From: CAZFGN01 sp964518695
Lineage (GTDB): Bacteria; Patescibacteriota; Minisyncoccia; UBA6257; Colwellbacteraceae
Length of the DNA: 19,790 nucleotides
Reading direction: 5' to 3'
NCBI GenBank assembly: GCA_964518695.1
Contig: CAZFGN010000008.1
Span: 1 to 19,790 of the forward strand
Shown: positions 11,596 to 19,105 of the stretch, piece by piece
Layout: each line of letters begins with the position of its first letter
Numbering within the stretch: position 1 is the stretch's first letter
Program-made: the position numbers and the translations under genes
The notes under the pieces: model-generated
What the model was told of the DNA's origin: nothing
Seen by the model: the letters and a program-made list of their open reading frames with translations, nothing else
Databases searched by the model: none

Positions 11596-13425
11596 TTAAA
11601 CGCCGCTTTGGAAAACATTTTTTGCCTCTTCCCATATTTCCAGGTTGTTGCGCTTTTCTTTAATGAAATACCACCACTCGGCACCCCACAAATAATATTC
11701 ATCAAACCCGGCAGCTTTCGCGTAATTTATCGTATCGCGGAAATAATCCGAATTGAAAATCTTAATCTGCTCGTCATACGAAAGCAACGGGACTTCAACC
11801 GCTCCCCATGGCTCGGCTTGGAGCTCAATCACGATAAACGGCTTCGTGAGTTCAGCAGTCAAAAACCGGAGCAGTTTCTGCTTCAGTCTGAAAAACGACG
11901 GACTTAATGGATAATCGATAATACCAACGTAGCGTCCGATTGACGGCGGATAGACGCGGCGATACATGGTCGTGCCGAAAATGTCTCCGGCCTTAATTGC
12001 CCGATACCACAGTCCAAATTCTCCTCCGTCCGTTATAACGATCGGACGCGAGGAATCAAGCGAACGGACAAGGGTCGCTTCTTTTTCCAAGAAATCCGCT
12101 TCCCGTTCTTGGCATAATCCGAATTTTAGAAACGGTTCGTTCTCAACCTGCCAGGCCACGATTTCAGAATCATCGCGGTAACGCTCAATCACACGCGGGA
12201 TGTATTCGTAAAGGGCTTGTTCGCGATTTTCCGGCGCGAGTTCTTCCGCCCACGCGGGAACATGGCACTCGGGCCAACGAGGAGTTCTTAGGCCCAGAAT
12301 AAGGATTACACTAATTCTGTTATCCCTCGCACGAGAAAGCTGCCAATCAAGATCGGAGAAATCCAATTGACCGCGCTCTTTTTCAATTTCATCCCAATAC
12401 GCGATCAACCGCATCTTTTTCGGACGCAAATCAGTTACGATAGCGTTGAAATTATCTTGCCAATCAAGTCCCAACGCACGGCTATATTTTGAAGAGAAAG
12501 TAACTCCCCAAGTAATATCACGGTGAACATTGACCGGAATACTATTGGCGTACCCGACAGTACCAAGCCACCCCAAACCGAAGAGGATAAGTATCGTCGC
12601 CACGATTTTATAAAAGAGGACGCGACCGGAAAACCCTTCTTTAAGGATCAGCCAACCGCCCAAAAAGATTATGATAAATTTAAACCCCTGTGCAGCTTCA
12701 ACAAGCGCCGGATGTCCGACCGCAATCGCCAAGCTTATGAGCACAGTTCCCATAAGCGCGAGTAGACGATTAGCGAAATAGAATGTCTTGCTTACCGCCT
12801 TACTTTCACCAATAGTTTTCAAAACCTTTTTTCGAATATTTGGGAATACTAGAGAAACAAGCACAAATAAAGACCCGCCGATGCTCATCCAGAAAAAACC
12901 GCTCAAAAAACTTCCTTGTTCGAACGTTATTTTTTTCAAAACATTAGAAAGACCGAACAAAGCAGAACTCACGATGGCAAGAGTTGTAATTTCCAGTCGT
13001 ACTTTTTTGGGCTCAACACCGAGAAAAATAATTCCGCTTACGACAAGTATAGAAAAGCCGATAATATTTCCGACACCAAGCTCGTTATGCAAAATCCATA
13101 ATCCAAAAAGATAGGTGCATATCGGGGTCAAGCCGCCGATAATCGGCAACGCTTCCGATGCCTCGCCATCACGCAAGGCCCACAAGAAAAAGAATATCCC
13201 AAGCAAGAAGATAGCCCCCGAAATAAGGCCGGTTATTATAGCCCATAAAGGAAGCGGCATAACTCCAAAGGGCAGTAATAATAAAGCGGCAAACCCGAGG
13301 ATTCCAAGCCAGAATGTGTAAGCCCACGGATCAGAAAATCCCCGTCGTTTAAGCAGAAGCTTATCGAAAATACTTACAATTCCTAGAACAAAAGACGCGA
13401 GAAGCGTGAGGATAAGCCAATTCAT
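11596..13425 (-). CDS. EamA-type transporter fused to a clan GH-A glycoside hydrolase
   Basis: A 609-residue two-part protein. Residues 1-290 hold ten membrane segments in two EamA repeats (about 3-137 and 146-288), the drug/metabolite transporter fold. Residues about 300-605 are a TIM-barrel glycosidase: ITWGVTFSSKYSRALGLDW, MRLIAYWDEIE, then WQVENEP (425-431) with E430 as likely acid/base, and FIVIELQAEPWG (530-541) with E534 as likely nucleophile (E538 possible). The positive-charge pattern (KRR after helix 1, KKVR after helix 5, a long basic loop after helix 7) predicts both ends outside, so the enzyme would face out. The ATG overlaps the GH1 stop by 4 nt. The frame is continuous across the junction. 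The GH family number is uncertain. Confidence 0.85.
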   Translation of the reverse strand: MNWLILTLLASFVLGIVSIFDKLLLKRRGFSDPWAYTFWLGILGFAALLLLPFGVMPLPLWAIITGLISGAIFLLGIFFFLWALRDGEASEALPIIGGLTPICTYLFGLWILHNELGVGNIIGFSILVVSGIIFLGVEPKKVRLEITTLAIVSSALFGLSNVLKKITFEQGSFLSGFFWMSIGGSLFVLVSLVFPNIRKKVLKTIGESKAVSKTFYFANRLLALMGTVLISLAIAVGHPALVEAAQGFKFIIIFLGGWLILKEGFSGRVLFYKIVATILILFGLGWLGTVGYANSIPVNVHRDITWGVTFSSKYSRALGLDWQDNFNAIVTDLRPKKMRLIAYWDEIEKERGQLDFSDLDWQLSRARDNRISVILILGLRTPRWPECHVPAWAEELAPENREQALYEYIPRVIERYRDDSEIVAWQVENEPFLKFGLCQEREADFLEKEATLVRSLDSSRPIVITDGGEFGLWYRAIKAGDIFGTTMYRRVYPPSIGRYVGIIDYPLSPSFFRLKQKLLRFLTAELTKPFIVIELQAEPWGAVEVPLLSYDEQIKIFNSDYFRDTINYAKAAGFDEYYLWGAEWWYFIKEKRNNLEIWEEAKNVFQSGV

Positions 13426-14702
13426 AAATCGCTTTCAATAATTTTCTTATATTCCCAGGCGCTTGGGCGGATGGTTCGCTTAAGAGTTTGTCCGCCGGAG
13501 GCGGATCCGCCTTTGGCGGAATAGTCCACCTCCACCAATCCGAAGCGCGGCCAAAAACCCTCGTTCCATTCGAAATTATCAAGAAGCGACCAGTGAAAGT
13601 AACCGCGGACGTCGACGCCTTCAGAGATGGCTTTTCGCGTATATCGGATATGTTCTTTTATAAAATCGGCGCGCTTCTCATCCCTTGAATCCGCAAGTCC
13701 GTTTTCCGTGATGTAAATCGGCTTATGGTACTTACTAAGCTGTTTCAAAACATGATAAATACCTTCCGGATAAATTTCCCATCCGAAATCACTGACGCTT
13801 TTATTCTCATTATGCTGAATCCCCCATCGCGACTTCCAAGGATTAAGCCGAATTCGTGAGTGAAAATAGTACTGAAAACCTATGTAGTCGGAGTGGGTAA
13901 TATATTCCTCTAAGAAAGGGTTGTTCCGCCACCATCTGACTATCCGCAAGGCGATGAGATGTAAGGGCATACGACTATAAGATTCAAAATAAACTAGACT
14001 CTCGCTAATTCCAACCTGCGCACTCGGGTCTATTTTTTTGATTGCCTCGTACGCCTGGACATATACCTTAGCAAGAATTTTCAAAACACGGTAATAGGAA
14101 AATATTCGCCAATTATATCCGGGTGGGCGATCTCCGCGAAAATATCCGTGGCGGGCGAATGTTTCGGGTTCATTGTATACTCCCCAAAAACGTACGTCGT
14201 CTTTATATTCTTCGACAACATGGCACGTGAAGCGCGTACACGCTTCTCCAGCTTGAGGATGCAGCCATCCACCACGCTCGGAAAACCATAAGGGCAATGT
14301 CCAATGCCAAAGAGTCACGAACGGCTCCATCCCCCGCTTACGAAGAGCGTGGATTACTTCACGGTAATGTTCGACCTCCGCTTGGTTAAACTTCCCTTCT
14401 TCTGGTTCAATCCGAGACCATTCAATCGAAAAGCGATGGGCGTTGTGGCCGAGGGATTTGGCAATATCAAAATCTTCTCGGAAACGGTTATAGTGGTCGC
14501 AGGCCACCCCTGAAATATAATTTTCTTCTTGGAGAGGGTTAGGATAATTTTTTAAAATGTAGTCCGGCCAACTTTTTCTCTTCGCGCTTTCAACTTCGTT
14601 CTTCGCGTTTTTCACCTCCCACTCGCTCCAGTCATTATGATTGCCGCCTTCTACCTGATGACTGGAAGCAGCGGCCCCAAACAAAAATCCTGGTGGAAAC
14701 AT
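13422..14702 (-). CDS. Glycoside hydrolase family 1 beta-glycosidase
   Basis: A 426-residue GH1 enzyme that hydrolyses terminal beta-glycosides with retention. Starts FPPGFLFGAAASSHQVEGG as GH1 proteins do. Motifs: HRFSIEWSRIEP (89-100), LWHWTLPLW, acid/base E178 in VYNEPE, nucleophile E333 in IYITENGLAD, substrate-site HWSLLDNFEW (370-379) and FGLVEVDY (387-394). Between VDY and QTLKRTIRPSAWEY lies an extra ten residues, SAKGGSASGG, encoded by a 30-bp palindromic repeat. No signal peptide is seen, so it is probably cytoplasmic. Gene lies 3 nt after the second SPFH gene and overlaps the fusion gene by 4 nt. Sugar specificity is not decided. Confidence 0.95.
   Translation of the reverse strand: MFPPGFLFGAAASSHQVEGGNHNDWSEWEVKNAKNEVESAKRKSWPDYILKNYPNPLQEENYISGVACDHYNRFREDFDIAKSLGHNAHRFSIEWSRIEPEEGKFNQAEVEHYREVIHALRKRGMEPFVTLWHWTLPLWFSERGGWLHPQAGEACTRFTCHVVEEYKDDVRFWGVYNEPETFARHGYFRGDRPPGYNWRIFSYYRVLKILAKVYVQAYEAIKKIDPSAQVGISESLVYFESYSRMPLHLIALRIVRWWRNNPFLEEYITHSDYIGFQYYFHSRIRLNPWKSRWGIQHNENKSVSDFGWEIYPEGIYHVLKQLSKYHKPIYITENGLADSRDEKRADFIKEHIRYTRKAISEGVDVRGYFHWSLLDNFEWNEGFWPRFGLVEVDYSAKGGSASGGQTLKRTIRPSAWEYKKIIESDL
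13491..13520. repeat. 30-bp tandem palindromic GC-rich repeat inserted in the GH1 gene
   Basis: Two adjoining 15-bp palindromes of form TCCGCC-nnn-GGCGGA. In the coding direction the centres are AAA and TCC. The insert is exactly ten codons (SAKGGSASGG), placed in a surface-loop region before the conserved TIRPSAWEY end of GH1. Removing it leaves a normal GH1 reading, VDY-QTLKRTIRPSAW. I see no second complete copy in the window. Confidence 0.8.
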
Positions 14703-14705
14703 TGA

Positions 14706-15623
14706 CTAATTATCAACAGAGTTAGAACTTTTACCGGTTTTAGCCGCCAGCAACTGCGGCAACAAATTACCTTCTGAAAACCCCGGAATCAAAGTCAATT
14801 CATTGCTCCCTTCCACTATCCTTTGATACTCGAGTATGTCGAACATTGCTCCCAGAACGTCCTGATCTTGAGAGATTTGTTTCATAGTCGCGCCTACGAT
14901 TTGAGGCCTTACGGTGGCCGCTTTGGCGAATTCAACCGATGCCTCTCTTTCCGCTCTGCTTTTAATGACATTTACTTGGTTCAAACCGTCTTGCCTTATG
15001 GCTGAAGTTACTTGTCTAAGGCGGTTAACTACTTTGGCTTCAATTTGTTTCACCATATCGTTGTCGCGGAAATGAACTTTTCTAATGTAAACCGAACCTA
15101 ATTTGTAACCCCACTCGGTTGATTCCGGAGAAACCTCCTCGCGGACGGTTTTGCTCATACCATGACGATTAACCAACATGTTAGCGAGCGGTAAATTGCT
15201 TAAAGATTTGATGGTGGCGTTTCTAACATTAGCGCTTAAAGACGCTTGTGGGTCAACATTTTTGAAGATATGGGCTACCGGGTCGGTGATAAACATCTCG
15301 TACCAGACACCTATGCCCATAGGCGTGCCTTCTTCCGAATTAACCGGAATGCTTCTGATATATTCTTGGTCTAAAGTAAGACTTCTTCTATAAGAGTGTC
15401 CAAGCCAGTTGACGAAAAGGGCGCGCCAGCCAAGTTTGAACCAAAGGAAATGAAACCCGGGTTGATCTATAATACCTACAATGTCGCCAAAGAGAATGTA
15501 AACTCTAGCTTCCTTCTCCTGTACTATTGCATAGAAACCGAAAAAGTTACCAAGACCCCTTAGAAGGTATTCCATAAAGAAAAGGGAAATTAGAGACAAA
15601 ATGCCGACTGTTATCATTTCCAT
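14706..15623 (-). CDS. SPFH/band-7 domain membrane protein (second of pair)
   Basis: A 305-residue protein with an N-terminal membrane segment (about 4-25) and an SPFH/band-7 domain at about 30-220: GFYAIVQEKEARVYILFGDI, then DQPGFHFLWFKLGW, then a cytosolic or periplasmic helix EAKVVNRLRQVTSAIRQDG and a coiled-coil-prone VIKSRAEREASVEFAKA segment. SPFH proteins form large ring or cage-like assemblies in membrane microdomains and often control proteases or other membrane proteins. The ATG overlaps the stop of the preceding SPFH gene by one base. It ends TAG, 3 nt before the GH1 start. A PGF-x-x-LPQLL stretch ends the protein; no NfeD partner is seen. Confidence 0.85.
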   Translation of the reverse strand: MEMITVGILSLISLFFMEYLLRGLGNFFGFYAIVQEKEARVYILFGDIVGIIDQPGFHFLWFKLGWRALFVNWLGHSYRRSLTLDQEYIRSIPVNSEEGTPMGIGVWYEMFITDPVAHIFKNVDPQASLSANVRNATIKSLSNLPLANMLVNRHGMSKTVREEVSPESTEWGYKLGSVYIRKVHFRDNDMVKQIEAKVVNRLRQVTSAIRQDGLNQVNVIKSRAEREASVEFAKAATVRPQIVGATMKQISQDQDVLGAMFDILEYQRIVEGSNELTLIPGFSEGNLLPQLLAAKTGKSSNSVDN

Positions 15624-16615
15624 TATTTTTTAGTATTCAAAATAATACGAGACGCTTTCGAGAGCAGGGCAAGTCTTACGTTTCTTAAATAAGCAGGCAA
15701 AGTTTTATTATCGCCGGCTTTTATATCTGCTAATTGGTGAGCTAATTCATTTAAAACCTGGACCTCCGCTTCGGCTTTCAAAGTTTCTATTTCCACCGCT
15801 CTTCTCGACTGTACTACTCTTTGATCAGCTCCGGCCTGGGCTAAACTTATTTCCGAAGAAACTTGGTTGTTAGCGGTGTTAATAGCCGCGAGAGCCGATT
15901 CAACTTCTTGGGGTGGTTCAATGGCCGTAATCAAAGCAGCGTCTAAAGTTATACCGTAGCGAGCAACTGACGACTTGCACTCCTCTTCCATATGGCGGTT
16001 TAACTCCCCCAAATTTTTTCTCAAATCGTTTATAGATATACCGTAAGCGGCGGAGAGAGAAAGGTTTCCGGTAGCTACTTCGATGGACGGTTTCTCCGGA
16101 GCTTCAAAGTTGGCTATGCGCTCACGCAAAATGGATACAAAATAACCCATAACGTGGGCGATGGGTTTTTTAACTCCGAAAATATAAGCGTAAAGATTGC
16201 GATCGGAGACAGAATAGCGTAACTGCCCCTTTAGGCTGATATTAAGTTGGTCCTTGGTTACCGCCTCAAGCGAAGTGTTTTGATGGTTGACCATAGGGTC
16301 CTCGGGATCGTAAGCGATGCTTACAAGTTCTGTTGCAACAGAAACCTTACGCACTTTCTCCCAAGGCATTTTGAAATAAGGACCACCAGGCTTAATCACT
16401 CGAAGTTGAGGGAAAATATATCTTTCCCTCTCATCTTCGTTTAAAGAGTCAAAAAAATCCTTATCGTTTAAGGTAACCATATTGCCTAAACGTTGGGCTT
16501 TGCCAAAAACTGTTTTAACCGCGCGTTCGTTTTGCTGAACCACGTAAAAACCACCTATCACCACGCGGATGATTATCCAAAATAGTATGCCTAAAAAAAT
16601 TCCCGTGAGTTCCAT
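15623..16615 (-). CDS. SPFH/band-7 domain membrane protein (first of pair)
   Basis: A 330-residue protein with one N-terminal membrane segment (4-25) followed by FYVVQQNERAVKTVFGKAQR and GGPYFKMPWEKVRKV, the typical start of band-7 domains. The domain runs to about 235; EVESALAAINTANNQVSSEI and a long Ala/Glu-rich helix (about 230-300) form the expected coiled coil. Residues 45-70 hold an acidic insert (NDKDFFDSLNEDERERY). As a pair with the next gene it resembles HflK/HflC or other two-subunit SPFH complexes, but no FtsH is near. AAAGGAAC precedes the ATG and an extended -10 promoter lies at 16630-16638. It heads the four-gene operon. Confidence 0.88.
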   Translation of the reverse strand: MELTGIFLGILFWIIIRVVIGGFYVVQQNERAVKTVFGKAQRLGNMVTLNDKDFFDSLNEDERERYIFPQLRVIKPGGPYFKMPWEKVRKVSVATELVSIAYDPEDPMVNHQNTSLEAVTKDQLNISLKGQLRYSVSDRNLYAYIFGVKKPIAHVMGYFVSILRERIANFEAPEKPSIEVATGNLSLSAAYGISINDLRKNLGELNRHMEEECKSSVARYGITLDAALITAIEPPQEVESALAAINTANNQVSSEISLAQAGADQRVVQSRRAVEIETLKAEAEVQVLNELAHQLADIKAGDNKTLPAYLRNVRLALLSKASRIILNTKK

Positions 16616-16629
16616 GTTCCTTTGTCTGA

Positions 16630-16638
16630 ATTATACCA
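16630..16638 (-). promoter_or_regulatory. Extended -10 promoter of the SPFH - glycosidase operon
   Basis: TGGTATAAT on the minus strand is a perfect extended -10 box, ending 14 nt before the ATG at 16615. No good -35 is seen, which is usual for extended -10 promoters. The predicted leader is about 8 nt. TTATCCACG, 8 of 9 to a DnaA box, lies just upstream (16647-16655). Confidence 0.6.
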
Positions 16639-16657
16639 TAAGATGACGTGGATAAAT

Positions 16658-16936
16658 CTATTTTTCGGCTTTTTCTTTCCTATCAAATAATTTTACTAAA
16701 TAGACGCTAATCACAACCACGACAAGCGTTATGATGGACGCGTAAATAAACTTGGCTACGAGATTGTTTTTACTAAGAGGAAACAAATATTCTATGAGTG
16801 CCTTAATCGCCTCGTTCCAGGCTAGACCGGCAGTTAAACCAAGCGCGCCCACCACGTAACCCATTGTTCTCTCTTGGATTTCTTTCCTGAACGCGCCTCC
16901 TTTTTCTTTCAGTTGCCCCAATTTTTTATCAAGCAT
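16658..16936 (-). CDS. DUF5654 family membrane protein
   Basis: A 92-residue protein, MLDKKLGQLKEKGGAFRKEI at the start, then ERTMGYVVGALGLTAGLAWN (first membrane segment with a conserved AWNEAI turn), IEYLFP and a second segment ASIITLVVVVISVYLVKLF, ending in charged residues. This is the DUF5654 layout known from Patescibacteria and archaea, function unknown. The frame is open to 16975, but that part overlaps the tRNA-binding gene, so I place the start at the ATG at 16936, 10 nt after that gene's stop. No Shine-Dalgarno is seen. Confidence 0.8.
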   Translation of the reverse strand: MLDKKLGQLKEKGGAFRKEIQERTMGYVVGALGLTAGLAWNEAIKALIEYLFPLSKNNLVAKFIYASIITLVVVVISVYLVKLFDRKEKAEK

Positions 16937-16946
16937 AATAATTATT

Positions 16947-17273
16947 TCAGCGGATCTTGGAACCTGGCGGGACAACGCCAGCAGTTGTTAAAATTACCGG
17001 ACCTTCGCCGCCGTCAGAGGCAAGAAGCATTCCTTGGCTCTCCAAACCCATTAGGTTTCTGGGTTCCAGGTTCGCAACAACTACGATATTCTTGCCAACT
17101 AAACTTTCTGGTTCGTAAACCTTTCCTATTCCGGCGATTATTTGCCTTTCCTCCAGTTCATCGCCTAAATTCACTTTTAGTTTCAGAAGTTTTTCGGAAC
17201 CATCAACTCTTTCGGCGGTAATAATCTTGCCGACCCTTAAATCAATTTTTTGAAAATCAGCGAAAGGAATCAC
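16947..17273 (-). CDS. Stand-alone tRNA-binding domain protein (Trbp111 / MetG C-terminal type)
   Basis: A 108-residue OB-fold protein: FQKIDLRVGKIITAERVDGS, EKLLKLKVNLGDE, RQIIAGIGKVYEPESLVGKN, IVVVANLEPRNLMGLESQGM, LLAS and a C-terminal PPGSKI. This is the domain found at the end of many methionyl-tRNA synthetases and in free dimers that bind tRNA structure. Here it is a separate gene, so it may supply in trans a domain missing from MetRS; the metG gene is not in the window, so that is inference. It begins with GTG (MIPFADF), 32 nt after the rarA stop, and is followed by DUF5654. Confidence 0.9.
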   Translation of the reverse strand: MIPFADFQKIDLRVGKIITAERVDGSEKLLKLKVNLGDELEERQIIAGIGKVYEPESLVGKNIVVVANLEPRNLMGLESQGMLLASDGGEGPVILTTAGVVPPGSKIR

Positions 17274-17305
17274 TTATTTAGTATAGAACTCTTAATTGAA
17301 ATCTG

Positions 17306-18436
17306 CTAACCGATTAAATACTTTTTGTTTTTCAGTTTCTCGGGCAGGAAGCAATCTTGCGAATATTTTTTATATCCTTTGCCGTATCCCAGTTCTCTCA
17401 TCAGTTGAGTAGGAGCGTTGCGGAGATGTAATGGTATTGGCAGATTGCTGTGATTTTTGACATCCTCCATGGCGGCCATATAAGCATTGTAGACGCTCCT
17501 GTCTTTTTTACATCGCGAAAGATAAGCCGCGCCGTGAGCTAAGTTGATACCAGCTTCCGGCAATCCTATTGTTTCCACGGCTTTAAAGACATCGTTTGCG
17601 ACCACAAGCGCCGTTGGTTGAGCCAAGCCGATATCTTCGCTCGCAAATATTACCATCCGGCGGGCGATAAACTTCGGGTCCTCCCCCGCTTCAACCATTC
17701 TTGCTAAATAATACAAAGCCGCGTCCGGTTGACTAGCACGCATGCTCTTAATGAAGGCGCTTATGATGTTGTAATGTGCCTCGCCTTTTTTGTCGTAACG
17801 TAAAAATTTGGATTGCAGAGTGTCTTTTAAAGTTTCGATGGTAATCTTTCCATAGAGCCGTTGGGTATTTTCAAGCACAGTAATGGCTTGTCTGGCATCG
17901 CCGTCAGCCATATTAATTAACCAATCGCGCGAAACCTTATCCATCTTCAGTCCTGTACGCTTTATAATTTTCGCCATTTCTTCGCCGGATAAAGGATTTA
18001 AAACGAAAGCACGGCAACGGGAAAGAAGCGGAGAAATAATTTCAAAACTGGGATTCTCGGTAGTGGCTCCTATTAAAGTAATCTCGCCGCTTTCAACAAA
18101 TGGTAACAAATAATCCTGCTGGGCTTTATTAAAACGGTGGATTTCGTCTAAAGACAAAACTTTCGGCTTGCCCCACGAGTTTTCTTTAATGATATTTTCA
18201 ATATCCCCTTTGCCAGCTGAAACCGCCGAAAGATCGTAAACCTGCGCATCAAGAGTTTTGGCGTAAATTTTCGCGAGAGTTGTTTTTCCGCTCCCCGGCG
18301 GACCCCACAAAATAAACGAGAAAAGGTGCTTATTTTTGATAGCGATGTTGAGGGGCTTATCCTGTCCTACCAAGTGTTCTTGGCCCACAAAATCGCTTAA
18401 CTTCAGCGGCCTGATTTTAGAGGCAAGCGGCTCCAT
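17306..18436 (-). CDS. rarA: Replication-associated recombination protein RarA (MgsA) AAA+ ATPase
   Basis: A 376-residue clamp-loader-like AAA+ ATPase that works at stalled replication forks. N-terminal MEPLASKIRPLKLSDFVGQE, Walker A GPPGSGKT (45-52), Walker B LSLDEIH (94-100), sensor 1 GATTENP (123-129), arginine finger region LLSRCRAF (137-144), then the RarA-specific helical part with AEDP-like AGEDPKFIARRMVIFASED and the C-terminal LPIPLHLRNAPTQLM. It is shorter than E. coli RarA, mainly at the C-terminus, as in many small bacteria; the core is complete. First gene of a run with the tRNA-binding and DUF5654 genes. Confidence 0.95.
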   Translation of the reverse strand: MEPLASKIRPLKLSDFVGQEHLVGQDKPLNIAIKNKHLFSFILWGPPGSGKTTLAKIYAKTLDAQVYDLSAVSAGKGDIENIIKENSWGKPKVLSLDEIHRFNKAQQDYLLPFVESGEITLIGATTENPSFEIISPLLSRCRAFVLNPLSGEEMAKIIKRTGLKMDKVSRDWLINMADGDARQAITVLENTQRLYGKITIETLKDTLQSKFLRYDKKGEAHYNIISAFIKSMRASQPDAALYYLARMVEAGEDPKFIARRMVIFASEDIGLAQPTALVVANDVFKAVETIGLPEAGINLAHGAAYLSRCKKDRSVYNAYMAAMEDVKNHSNLPIPLHLRNAPTQLMRELGYGKGYKKYSQDCFLPEKLKNKKYLIG

Positions 18437-18493
18437 AGCTCAATGCTACTATCAAAAGCGTTCCTTATCAAAACGCCGCTTTTTGATTTAAGC

Positions 18494-18523
18494 TTGCAAA
18501 TTATGCAAGTGGCATAGTACGAT
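18494..18523 (+). promoter_or_regulatory. Possible promoter of the secreted-protein gene
   Basis: TTGCAA (18494-18499) and TACGAT (18518-18523), spacer 18 bp. The -35 lies in an inverted repeat CTTGCA-AATTA-TGCAAG (18493-18509), which could be an operator. A second inverted repeat TAGGGA-A-TCCCTA (18540-18552) lies between the promoter and the ribosome site. Confidence 0.35.
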
Positions 18524-18569
18524 GGGCACACGCAGAAGATAGGGAATCCCTAACTATAAGGAGCGAAAG

Positions 18570-18986
18570 ATGGGAAAACACAACCTATCAATTTATGCGC
18601 TCATGTTCTTCTTTGTGTTGGGCAACATTTTCCCGTCGCGGCTTGCCGCCAGACATGGACAGCAAGTTCCACCATGGATTGATGCCGCGAAAAACGGCGC
18701 TGGTCACTCCTGCTGCGGAAAACAGGATTGCGTTTTGGTTATCAATACGGCAATTCTTGAATTTCGTGGCGATAAGGCTCTCGTTATGGTTAACGGGAGG
18801 ATAGGAGAGGTTTTATACAAAGCTCTAGTTCCTTCAGAAGACAAGAATGATTACGTTTGTTTCGAGGAAAAATTCCTTGAGGAAAACGAATGGCTGCCGT
18901 GTTGGTCCCATAAGCCCGACGGTACGATTAACATTGTGGTGCACCAAAAGTGCATTAAATGCCTCCTCGTTTCCCCGAGAACTTAA
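18570..18986 (+). CDS. Secreted cysteine-rich protein of unknown function
   Basis: A 138-residue protein with a signal peptide: MGKHNLSIYALMFFFVLGNI, likely cleaved near LAA (residues 25-27). The mature part has seven cysteines, including SCCGKQDC near residues 47-54 and a C-terminal HQKCIKCLLVSP. The pattern HSCC-x3-DC, an NG-x-IG-x-VLYKALVPSED middle and a late C-x(2-6)-C-x(2)-PP/SP end recalls small secreted proteins annotated as hypothetical in Proteobacteria; I cannot name a domain. AAGGAG lies 6 nt before the ATG. It stands alone on the plus strand, with its own terminator at 19009-19037. Such isolated genes are often acquired, but that is inference. Confidence 0.8.
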   Translation: MGKHNLSIYALMFFFVLGNIFPSRLAARHGQQVPPWIDAAKNGAGHSCCGKQDCVLVINTAILEFRGDKALVMVNGRIGEVLYKALVPSEDKNDYVCFEEKFLEENEWLPCWSHKPDGTINIVVHQKCIKCLLVSPRT

Positions 18987-19008
18987 TCATTCTCGTGAAG
19001 AAAGTTAT

Positions 19009-19037
19009 GCCGTAGGCGCCTGTGTGACGCCTACGGC
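19009..19037 (+). terminator. Intrinsic terminator of the secreted-protein gene
   Basis: GCCGTAGGCG (19009-19018) and CGCCTACGGC (19028-19037) form a perfect 10-bp stem with a 9-nt loop, followed by TTTTATAATT. It lies 22 nt after the stop codon. Confidence 0.88.
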
Positions 19038-19054
19038 TTTTATAATTCAGATAG

Positions 19055-19086
19055 GAAAAATCCCTCTTATCAGTGAGGGATTTTTC
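19055..19086. terminator. Bidirectional terminator between convergent genes
   Basis: GAAAAATCCCTC (19055-19066) and GAGGGATTTTTC (19075-19086) form a perfect 12-bp stem, loop of 8 nt, with A- and T-runs at the two sides. It serves the SnoaL-like gene on the minus strand (stop at 19106) and backs up the terminator at 19009-19037. Confidence 0.88.
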
Positions 19087-19105
19087 GTATCTAGATAAGC
19101 GATGA

